11,850 nucleotides of DNA from Legionella genomosp. 1 (GTDB lineage: Bacteria; Pseudomonadota; Gammaproteobacteria; Legionellales; Legionellaceae): NCBI GenBank assembly GCA_945889365.1, contig CAMDBQ010000024.1, positions 1 through 11,850 of the forward strand, read 5' to 3'. The translations under genes and the position numbers were made by a program. The notes below the pieces were generated by a model, which saw nothing but the letters and a program-made list of their open reading frames with translations, did not search any database and was not told where the DNA came from. Positions 7,001 to 11,850 of this stretch are shown here, one piece after another. Each line of letters starts with the position of its first letter. Within the stretch, counting starts at the first letter, position 1.

Positions 7001-8072
7001 GACTGTCCATCGCATAATAAACTCTGGAGTTCTCAGCGAGACGCTGTAACGTCATAAGTTGCAACAGTGATAAGTCTAATGCCTCATCCACCGTGATACC
7101 ATAAAAACGCACCGTGCTGTTGATGGAGTAAAATGCCGGATCCCAAGCTCTGGCCGGTAATGCTGATTGATACGCCGAGTACGCCTCGAATAAAACTTGT
7201 TTAAAGTCATAAAATAATGAGTGCCTGCGACCCAGGCTGGAATAGTCTGCTGGATTCAACCCAGCAATCACTCTAAATTCTTGTAGCAAAGCAAGCGGAT
7301 CAGATTTCAAGCATGCCAAATGTTCGCTGTTAATCCTACCCGCTAGACATGCGAGTTCTTGTTTTTTAATATATCCACTTAACCACGAGCAAAAATACTC
7401 AAATCCAATTTCATTGGCCTCAAGACACTCTGGAACAAGCTGTTTGAGTAAATCATTGTAGCTAAGAAATAAAACCCGCGGATCTACATCTCCCCACATG
7501 TCCTGTAAACTGTTAACTAACCATGAAGATTGAGCTACATATAATATTTTACCATCGATATTTTCAGCGATCATGTGCTCGAGCATTTTGTTTAATGCAG
7601 CAAATAATACACAGGATTTACCTGAGCCGGCAGTCCCAGTGATTACCACTGGTTCTGCTGCTGATAATGCCTGTTCTTGGCCGGATGAGAATTCAATGAA
7701 TCTTTGGTTATAATAACGTGCTGTTGGCAAATGCTCTGCTGGTTCACAGGGCAAAGCATCTACATTTTCCACAATGGCTGATTCTGATGATATACGTTTT
7801 TCTAGGTATCTTTTCAAAACTCCTGGCCTGAGAAATGATGATTTTTGATAATCATGGTTAAGAACCACGTCAATAATTTCCATATGAGCTTGGCCGTTAC
7901 GAATTGTAGTAATCCAGAACATTCGATCACTATGATTGATTCGTGCTTTATAGATATGATAACCACTTATTTTTTCAACACGCGCATGTCCAGTTAAAAC
8001 ATGATTTATTATAGTTGCATGTTCAGGGTATGCGGTTTCATTTAAACATGATAACCAATAGTAACCCGGCAT
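4092..8072 (-). CDS. SF1 UvrD/Rep-like helicase fused to two ankyrin-repeat blocks
   Basis: This 1326-residue protein joins an ATP-driven helicase module to protein-binding repeats. Helicase motifs appear in order: Q motif around Gln132, Walker A GTAGSGKS (146-153), motif II VDEALD (328-333), motif III AMDSHQR (354-360), motif IV SYRCS (389-393), motif V EQIKGLDYRVI (483-493) and motif VI ITAITRA (543-549). At roughly 460 residues the module is shorter than full UvrD. A linker follows, then ankyrin repeats at about 766-1025 (e.g. NGFSALMLAAQFGYEPILRK) and about 1143-1307 (e.g. GVSPLMLAVSMQLSEQLLQ), separated by about 115 residues of other sequence. The first 95 residues form a separate domain. 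No membrane segment or signal peptide is seen. The start is supported by AAAGGA eight bases upstream. Ankyrin blocks suggest binding to host or other protein partners, and some eukaryotic proteins (TRANK1) combine ankyrin and UvrD-like parts. Its role is unknown. Confidence 0.9.
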   Translation of the reverse strand: MPGYYWLSCLNETAYPEHATIINHVLTGHARVEKISGYHIYKARINHSDRMFWITTIRNGQAHMEIIDVVLNHDYQKSSFLRPGVLKRYLEKRISSESAIVENVDALPCEPAEHLPTARYYNQRFIEFSSGQEQALSAAEPVVITGTAGSGKSCVLFAALNKMLEHMIAENIDGKILYVAQSSWLVNSLQDMWGDVDPRVLFLSYNDLLKQLVPECLEANEIGFEYFCSWLSGYIKKQELACLAGRINSEHLACLKSDPLALLQEFRVIAGLNPADYSSLGRRHSLFYDFKQVLFEAYSAYQSALPARAWDPAFYSINSTVRFYGITVDEALDLSLLQLMTLQRLAENSRVYYAMDSHQRLVDRISHRPLLLEHLGRLAPVTHIQFTDSYRCSNSTIKVANTLIEIKTQISGGVADRHEVSALPLSTDPNKDTGLVVWLDKARLDIDYIREICRSVNTAVVTLPEHVELAKQQCGTSLVFTTEQIKGLDYRVIICWQIFEDKQEHGKYVNQKLGLCGAKAISGHRSKSDTNDDLATPYVNRVITAITRATGDLLFVYNDLHIHRHILERLQQSTVVSTSAASIKTKTVVFNPDEWRDHAIELLKAGNEDQARNIFLHELGQSITDFIEFKQSVLNVRPSLPTASLISMSHSKIMVPPESLVGSSKSVATALEPNVVTTACDLLDNFTVSNVCQWLLRPDVVASLAKNYRSHGPLIQHIMLQPDLLNIFIQALKQLEISDCREDILQKIYKLRFNDVIVTSYISRGDSIIHLAAINNCMSLIELFYARGFELHISNQHGITPLYFALIHQNIDVVKGLIVSGADLKMALYPELEELTPDYLAVNYADPVLLSAMLGTKISEYWASWPPLMYFARGIESGSLRSLKDLLKDPTCDVNQVFGENSVTALLVAVQHNNYPAVSELISAGARLNHTMKNGFSALMLAAQFGYEPILRKLLEYGVDVDVQSSTGCTALIIAASYGQIGSVSQLLDAHASIDLGCNVGLETAIELARKRNFPEIVSLLSLAEQHQLDVAHLMCDFTAPKLRKFVKTLPNSISFLFKPIKNGLAKKIPEASKKIFLDIILERPEDCRIFCEFLTANPNYLVLIAYLLDSHVNFMRHNINAYGSIELMKCLIACTLSKQIVNNSKFLFKAIQKKSLDVVRLIVSNGVDIDVVQAGERRVSTLELAIETSHLGIVCSLLSAGASKVINRVCESGTYPLRLAISRKMDLIALALIRSGADVNQADLITGVSPLMLAVSMQLSEQLLQTLLDHGADVLHQTTTGQNAQAIAVECGSSPAIVSLLEHAVACQAAELSRYNNFLSAEMCP
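4105..4135. repeat. Perfect 10-bp inverted repeat at a convergent gene junction
   Basis: TCAGCCGATA (4105-4114) and TATCGGCTGA (4126-4135) form a perfect 10-bp stem around an 11-nt AT-rich loop. It lies inside the last codons of the helicase-ankyrin gene and 28 bp beyond the stop of the convergent kinase-like gene. Neither side is followed by a T tract, so it is not a classic intrinsic terminator. It could still cap 3' ends or pause polymerase at the junction. Confidence 0.6.
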
Positions 8073-8080
8073 TAATACGT

Positions 8081-8086
8081 TCCTTT
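8081..8086 (-). promoter_or_regulatory. Ribosome binding site of the helicase-ankyrin gene
   Basis: AAAGGA on the minus strand, eight bases before the ATG at 8072, supports that start. Confidence 0.7.
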
Positions 8087-8104
8087 ACAACTTATGAGGC
8101 GGGT

Positions 8105-8133
8105 ATATTAAGATGAAGTTGATAGATTGTCCA
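8105..8133 (-). promoter_or_regulatory. Sigma-70 promoter for the helicase-ankyrin gene
   Basis: On the minus strand, TGGACA (8133-8128, five of six consensus bases), a 17-bp spacer, then TAATAT (8110-8105, four of six). Transcription would begin near 8098 with a leader of about 26 nt that contains the ribosome site. Confidence 0.55.
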
Positions 8134-8157
8134 GGTCATAATTTCGTCAGGAAGCAT

Positions 8158-8192
8158 CTCGATAGTTGATTTATCAACCGATATTAATCGAG
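8158..8192. repeat. Nested inverted repeats beside the transposase remnant
   Basis: The outer arms are CTCGAT (8158-8163) and ATCGAG (8187-8192). Inside them, GTTGAT (8165-8170) and ATCAAC (8173-8178) are separated by only two bases. The centres of the two repeats are offset by a few bases, so they are not one clean hairpin. They lie between the helicase-ankyrin promoter and the transposase start, and could be an operator or a decayed IS end. Confidence 0.35.
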
Positions 8193-8198
8193 TTTGCT

Positions 8199-8366
8199 AT
8201 GGCTAGACTAATACTCGGTGACGAGCTGTGGTCAACGCTACAGGAGATCATGCTACAACATGGGATGTATGACAAGCCTAATCTTCCTATGATCGTTGAG
8301 TCTATTTTATATCGTATGCGTGTCGGCAGCCCTTGGCGAGACCTGTATGAAGATATTTGTTGCTGA
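8199..8366 (+). pseudogene. IS5-family transposase, N-terminal fragment (DUF4096-type)
   Basis: The product starts MARLILGDELWSTLQEIM and continues through KPNLPMIVESILYRMRVGSPWRDL, the typical N-terminal region of IS4/IS5-family transposases (DUF4096). Intact relatives go on for roughly another 200 residues with the DDE catalytic core. Here the family wording stops after WRDL, where a P-(E/D)-x-FG-type continuation is expected, and the frame ends in a stop nine codons after the W. No recognisable catalytic segment follows before the next gene at 8518. The frame is open upstream to 8166, but the family start is the ATG at 8199. It is a dead insertion-sequence relic marking the edge of the accessory block. 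Terminal inverted repeats and a target duplication could not be identified by eye. Confidence 0.8.
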
Positions 8367-8450
8367 TTAAGATCGTCTGGGTGCCGAGGCGCGTAGGCCG
8401 TGGGGAGCAATGGTCAACACGCCCTATGGATCTAACATTAAATATTTAGC

Positions 8451-8479
8451 TTGTCATAAATCTGATGATGGCTCATGAT
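8451..8479 (+). promoter_or_regulatory. Candidate sigma-70 promoter for the yejM-like gene
   Basis: TTGTCA (8451-8456, five of six), 17 bp, then CATGAT (8474-8479, four of six), 38 bp before the ATG at 8518. This is the best-spaced pair seen upstream of the gene, but the -10 is mediocre. Confidence 0.35.
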
Positions 8480-8506
8480 TTATCGGATCTAGTGATGTTT
8501 TTGTTT

Positions 8507-8512
8507 AGGGAG
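8507..8512 (+). promoter_or_regulatory. Strong ribosome binding site of the yejM-like gene
   Basis: AGGGAG lies five bases before the ATG at 8518 and fixes that start. Confidence 0.8.
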
Positions 8513-8517
8513 TTCTA

Positions 8518-10431
8518 ATGCTAGGATGGCTAAAAAAGCACCAACAAAAAATAAATCCTTTATTAATCTTTATTGCATGTTTTTTTCTCATCAATACAGT
8601 ATTATTTTGGATCTCTGGATCCCCGTATTTACATTCCATTATCCGGTCCGAAACCTTAACGCGCAATTTTATTGCAAATTATTCGACTAATGCTGGTACA
8701 GCACTAATTATTACATACTCTATAGTCAATTATTTATGTTACATGATGTTTCTAGCATCAATTCCTGCAGCATTTTCTGCAGCATTAGCAATACTTCTAC
8801 CATACAAATATATTATTATTCCTACAACTATAATAACTTCAACTATTGTACTTGCAGTGCTTGTATTTGATGTTAATACATACTTGCTATTTAAGTTCCA
8901 CCTAAACGCCGCTTTAATCCATCTGATGTTCAATCATGACTGGCAAGATATGCTAGACCCATCCAGAAGCGAATTATTCCAGCTCATCCTGATAGCAGGA
9001 TCTATTCCATTAATTGAAATAACGAGCGCTGTGATAACGTGGCGTATTATTATATTTACGAAATGCACTAAACTTATAAAAGTCATATTATTATCTTGGG
9101 CTTGTGGTAGTGCACTCAGCTATGTAACCCTGATGTTATCTATAGGTCATAACAACAACCTATTTATTAAGCAAGCATCAAACCTACCTCTGTATATGCA
9201 ATTGATAGCAAAAATAACGCCGCTAGCTAATTCAGAGCATATATTGCATGGACTCAGCGAACATCATTACGAACAAGCTATATTTTCGAATACTAAACTC
9301 AATTATCCTAAACATCAAATGGAGTGCACGATACCACGCAACTCCATGAATATCATTGTTATTATGGTCGATGCGCTGCGTGCAGATAGTATGTTGCACA
9401 TGCCTAATATCAGAAAATTTGCCAGTCAATCATGGTATTTTTCAAATCATATAAGCGGCGGTAATTCAACACAAGCTGGAATATTTTCTTTATTTTACTC
9501 AATCCCCAGCAATTATTGGACCGCAGTATTAAAGCAAAAGCGTATGCCGGTATTGATGATGTTAATGCGTAAATATAAATATACCATGCACGCTTTTTGG
9601 TCTGCTAGCATGCAGGCTCCACCAATAGACCGAGCTATATTTCGTAAATTCAATACCCTAACATTACATGGATCAGATGGCTTGGATATAGCCGATCGCG
9701 ACCAAGCCACTACTAGTAACGTACAAAAGTTTTTAATTAATCACGCCAAAAGTAGTCATCCATTTTTCCTACATATATTATACGATGCACCTCATGCATT
9801 TTGTAGCCCCCAGCGTTTTCCTAAGCCACATTTACCTGATGAACCCAACTGTTCACGTTTACCATTTTTGATAACTCATAATCGCAACACTTTATTCAAT
9901 AACTATTTAAATGCAGTACATTTTTCAGACCAGGAAATCAACAAAGTTTTAAACACGATAAAAGAGCAGGGTTTACTACATAATAGTATCGTCATAATAA
10001 GTTCAGATCACGGACAAGAGTTTGATGATACACATCATGGATACTGGGGACACGGCAGTAATTATTCTACATTTCAAACAAAAGTACCTTTAATTATTCA
10101 TTGGCCACACCAGAATTCAAAAATCATCAAGCATCAAACCAGCGGATATGATCTGATCCCTACTTTATTAGACCGGTTATTCAGTTGTAAAAATCCTCAT
10201 CAAGACTACAGCATAGGTTATGACCTATTTCAAACATCTGGACGCATGCCTTTTATATTAGCAGGCAGCTACGTCACCATGGGGCTGATCGAACCAGATC
10301 GCTTAACAACAATGCATGCATCTGGAGCCATTGATATAACCACCCAACTGGGTGAGCCACTACTTAATACTTCAGCGCGACCAGCCGTCTACAAACTAGC
10401 TCTGCAGCTCATGCGTAAATATTTTTATTAA
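8518..10431 (+). CDS. YejM/PbgA/LapC-like inner-membrane protein (DUF3413 + sulfatase fold)
   Basis: This 637-residue protein has a five-helix membrane domain followed by a periplasmic alkaline-phosphatase/sulfatase-fold domain, the layout of YejM (586 residues in E. coli). Hydrophobic segments lie at about 14-33, 60-79, 81-118, 152-178 and 186-208. Shared family wording includes FKFHLN (125-130), ASNLPLYM (220-227), VDALRAD (284-290), SGGNSTQAGIFSLFY (313-327), VPLIIHWP (523-530) and YSIGYDLF (564-571). In enterobacteria YejM/LapC binds LPS and restrains LapB-FtsH proteolysis of LpxC, so it tunes LPS synthesis. Metal-site residues look complete: Asp285, Ser317/Thr318, Asp497-His498 in SSDHGQEF, and His512. 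A phosphoethanolamine transferase is the main alternative, but the DUF3413 part argues against it. The gene appears monocistronic, behind an IS relic. No clear terminator follows. Confidence 0.88.
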   Translation: MLGWLKKHQQKINPLLIFIACFFLINTVLFWISGSPYLHSIIRSETLTRNFIANYSTNAGTALIITYSIVNYLCYMMFLASIPAAFSAALAILLPYKYIIIPTTIITSTIVLAVLVFDVNTYLLFKFHLNAALIHLMFNHDWQDMLDPSRSELFQLILIAGSIPLIEITSAVITWRIIIFTKCTKLIKVILLSWACGSALSYVTLMLSIGHNNNLFIKQASNLPLYMQLIAKITPLANSEHILHGLSEHHYEQAIFSNTKLNYPKHQMECTIPRNSMNIIVIMVDALRADSMLHMPNIRKFASQSWYFSNHISGGNSTQAGIFSLFYSIPSNYWTAVLKQKRMPVLMMLMRKYKYTMHAFWSASMQAPPIDRAIFRKFNTLTLHGSDGLDIADRDQATTSNVQKFLINHAKSSHPFFLHILYDAPHAFCSPQRFPKPHLPDEPNCSRLPFLITHNRNTLFNNYLNAVHFSDQEINKVLNTIKEQGLLHNSIVIISSDHGQEFDDTHHGYWGHGSNYSTFQTKVPLIIHWPHQNSKIIKHQTSGYDLIPTLLDRLFSCKNPHQDYSIGYDLFQTSGRMPFILAGSYVTMGLIEPDRLTTMHASGAIDITTQLGEPLLNTSARPAVYKLALQLMRKYFY

Positions 10432-10544
10432 GCGACTGGATCTCTCGCCAGCATAGCAACTGGGTGAATAATTAAAGCTAGTGCCTCGCTACAGACAGGC
10501 AACGTCCTGGTATTTAAAGAAACATGCTGTTTATACCTCACCTG

Positions 10545-10553
10545 TGGTAATAT
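10545..10553 (+). promoter_or_regulatory. Candidate extended -10 promoter for the 314-residue gene
   Basis: TGGTAATAT (TGn plus a four-of-six -10) faces the gene at 10585. A weak -35 candidate, TGCTGT, lies 17 bp upstream at 10525-10530. This suggests the gene is transcribed on its own rather than only by read-through from the yejM-like gene. Confidence 0.35.
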
Positions 10554-10584
10554 AAAAACATGATGTATTGGATGTAATACCTTT

Positions 10585-11529
10585 ATGAAAGAATTTTTAT
10601 TAAATGGACCCCAAAGCCTAACTGAGACCCTTGATCTTCTAAACAAAATATTTGTTGTTGTGGATAACAAAACGGATAAAAATAAAAAGTCTTTTTTAAA
10701 ACAATTTAAAGAGCTTGTAAAAAACAAATCTGAGAAGAAGGCATGGGACTATGTACGTGAACAAGCTGTTCCATTTAATCATCCAAATCTTACTATAGTC
10801 GATCCTACTGTTCTATTTCAAAACTGCAAGTTATCACCTTACATAGGCGAAAAAGATCATGGAGTCATGTTTTGCAAGGGTATGGTGATAGGACTTAAGC
10901 TAAAGCTAGATGATAACGCTAATATCTCCTATCGTTTGGATTTTGACCTAGATAAATGGCTGCATATTAATTTCGAAATATTTGATGGTGAAAATAGGTA
11001 TCCATTTTGCATCCCTCTTAATTTTAGTACTGGAAGATATGGGTTCTCTCAAAAAGACAAAGAATCCTGCGAGAATGATGGCGACAAAAAGATTGCCCTT
11101 TTACAACTGACAAAAGTTAAATTCTGGTTGAAAATGACGATTGGATATACATTGTCCACTATGAATCAACAACCACGAAATGCTCCTCAGCAACATGATG
11201 ACCAAATCATGGAAAAACAGCTGTTTTCATTTCTTCAAGGTAGGGGGGATTATTCTTTTGATTCGATTAAAGAACATATAGTCAATATGTTACCTGGAGC
11301 TAAGGGTAAACATGAAATTATAATGTGTGAAAACGAGCAAGCTTTACTGGAGTGCATCAATAAAAAACCAGCAATCCGAACAAAAGTTCGTAATAGTATA
11401 TTTGTCCATATATCTGAAAATGACGATTCTGGCAGGCTACTGTCTGGGTTGCATCATAATTATGATGTAGAACCATTCATTGATTCAGAGACAAGAGACG
11501 ACTCTGAGCAGCCCCCCAAACCAAAGTAG
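10585..11529 (+). CDS. Hypothetical soluble protein, unrecognised family
   Basis: I do not recognise this 314-residue protein. The first 60 residues are helical-looking and Lys-rich (KTDKNKKSFLKQFKELVKN). Residues about 65-185 alternate hydrophobic and polar residues like a beta-sheet domain (VIGLKLKLDD, YRLDFDLDKWLHINFEIFDG, then CIPLNFSTGRYGF). A short Gln/Asn-rich linker (about 193-205) leads to a second small domain (about 207-290). The last 25 residues are acidic and hydrophilic and end in PPKPK. No signal peptide, membrane segment or catalytic motif stands out. No good Shine-Dalgarno sequence precedes the ATG; GGAT is too far upstream. The DNA is visibly more AT-rich than ftsW. It follows the yejM-like gene on the same strand after 153 bp with its own likely promoter. 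An acidic, unstructured C-terminus is compatible with a Dot/Icm-type secreted protein, but that is weak evidence. Confidence 0.75.
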   Translation: MKEFLLNGPQSLTETLDLLNKIFVVVDNKTDKNKKSFLKQFKELVKNKSEKKAWDYVREQAVPFNHPNLTIVDPTVLFQNCKLSPYIGEKDHGVMFCKGMVIGLKLKLDDNANISYRLDFDLDKWLHINFEIFDGENRYPFCIPLNFSTGRYGFSQKDKESCENDGDKKIALLQLTKVKFWLKMTIGYTLSTMNQQPRNAPQQHDDQIMEKQLFSFLQGRGDYSFDSIKEHIVNMLPGAKGKHEIIMCENEQALLECINKKPAIRTKVRNSIFVHISENDDSGRLLSGLHHNYDVEPFIDSETRDDSEQPPKPK

Positions 11530-11685
11530 GCCTGGGACTAAAGATCATCAATTTTGCTTATTGGGGGCCAGACGCTAACCAAAATTTAAACTTCTCAACG
11601 AATTTCAGCCCAAATTGCAGCAAGAACAAGTGTATAAAATCTTATCGTCAACGTCAACAAACAAACGCATTCATAAAGGATGGTC

Positions 11686-11691
11686 TATAAT
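11686..11691 (+). promoter_or_regulatory. Candidate -10 element for the gene at the window end
   Basis: A perfect TATAAT lies 33 bp upstream of the ATG at 11725. The sequence at the -35 position (around 11663-11668, AAACGC) does not match the consensus and there is no exact TGn extension, so it is only a candidate. Confidence 0.35.
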
Positions 11692-11724
11692 AGACAATAA
11701 CACCATTTGAACAAGAGACAGATC

Positions 11725-11850
11725 ATGCTGTTTCCATTAACCGAACCCACAGCGCCTAGGTATATCTACATCAATCCCTCGACTAATCGAGTTCATTTAA
11801 TGCTGCCCGTTGTGAGTGGTACAGGGATTGGTTTAGATAATACCTGTAAA
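11725..11850 (+). CDS. Start of an unidentified gene, cut by the window end
   Basis: The frame from the ATG at 11725 stays open for 42 codons to the last base of the window, beginning MLFPLTEPTAPRYIYINPST. It has a consensus TATAAT upstream and a weak purine-rich stretch (AAGAGA) ending nine bases before the ATG. No signal peptide or membrane segment is visible. The fragment is too short to assign a family, and it does not resemble MurG. Whether it is a real gene depends on sequence beyond the window. Confidence 0.5.
   Translation, partial: MLFPLTEPTAPRYIYINPSTNRVHLMLPVVSGTGIGLDNTCK

Larger units (their letters stand above)
8073..8517. other. 445-bp gap with promoter, IS relic and unassigned DNA
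   Basis: Between the divergent helicase-ankyrin and yejM-like genes lie, in order, the helicase promoter, nested inverted repeats, the transposase fragment, and about 150 bp of unassigned DNA. In that last part one frame reads RLGAEARRPWGAMVNTPYGS and runs to a stop near 8477 without an upstream start in frame. It matches nothing I recognise and may be decayed mobile-element or gene debris. Confidence 0.6.

Noticed and set aside
2859..8072. Kinase-like plus helicase genes as a known anti-phage operon
   Set aside because: The genes converge rather than share an operon, and the ankyrin repeats and overall style fit host interaction at least as well; no known defence system with this layout could be matched.
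10428..10727. 99-codon minus-strand frame between the yejM-like gene and the orphan gene
   Set aside because: It overlaps the start of the orphan gene antisense, with Ser/Leu/Phe-rich wording typical of a complement of AT-rich coding sequence, and no ribosome site was found.
11513..11567. CCCCCAA/TTGGGGG pairing around the stop of the orphan gene as a terminator
   Set aside because: The 41-nt loop is too long for an intrinsic terminator and no T tract follows.
1..11850. CRISPR array, tRNA, rRNA or secretion-system genes
   Set aside because: No regularly spaced direct repeats, cloverleaf or rRNA-like segments, or recognisable Dot/Icm or other secretion components were seen on either strand.

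Overview
The window looks like part of the chromosome of a moderately AT-rich gammaproteobacterium that lives in or with eukaryotic cells, most likely in or near the Legionellales. Two genes point to Gammaproteobacteria: the 3' part of the division gene ftsW, and a YejM/PbgA-type (DUF3413 plus sulfatase-fold) inner-membrane protein. The genes between them point to a host-associated lifestyle: a class 3 lipase, a divergent protein-kinase-like protein, and a 1326-residue protein that joins a superfamily 1 (UvrD/Rep-like) helicase module to two blocks of ankyrin repeats. The lineage is inferred from gene content and style, not from a database match.

Layout. Positions 1-864 (+) hold the end of ftsW. 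Its usual dcw-cluster neighbour murG does not follow. Instead there is an accessory block: lipase (1016-2545, -), a 313-bp divergent promoter region with a perfect consensus sigma-70 promoter for the lipase and an extended -10 for the opposite gene, the kinase-like gene (2859-4076, +), and the helicase-ankyrin gene (4092-8072, -), which converges on the kinase-like gene with a 15-bp gap. A broken IS5-family transposase N-terminus (8199-8366, +) lies in the 445-bp stretch at the far side of this block. Next come the yejM-like gene (8518-10431, +), a 314-residue orphan gene (10585-11529, +), and the first 42 codons of a possible further gene that runs off the window end (11725 onward, +).

How the parts relate. 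FtsW (septal peptidoglycan polymerase) and the YejM-like protein (outer-membrane lipid or LPS homeostasis) are envelope housekeeping functions. The lipase, kinase-like and helicase-ankyrin genes each have their own promoter or strand, so they are not an operon. They look like separately acquired cargo of the kind seen in effector gene collections of intracellular bacteria. No secretion-system gene, CRISPR array, tRNA or rRNA is visible. The most unusual item is the helicase-ankyrin fusion, which keeps recognisable SF1 motifs and carries an N-terminal domain that may be RelE/ParE-like. Whether it acts in the host, in genome maintenance or in defence cannot be decided from sequence alone.
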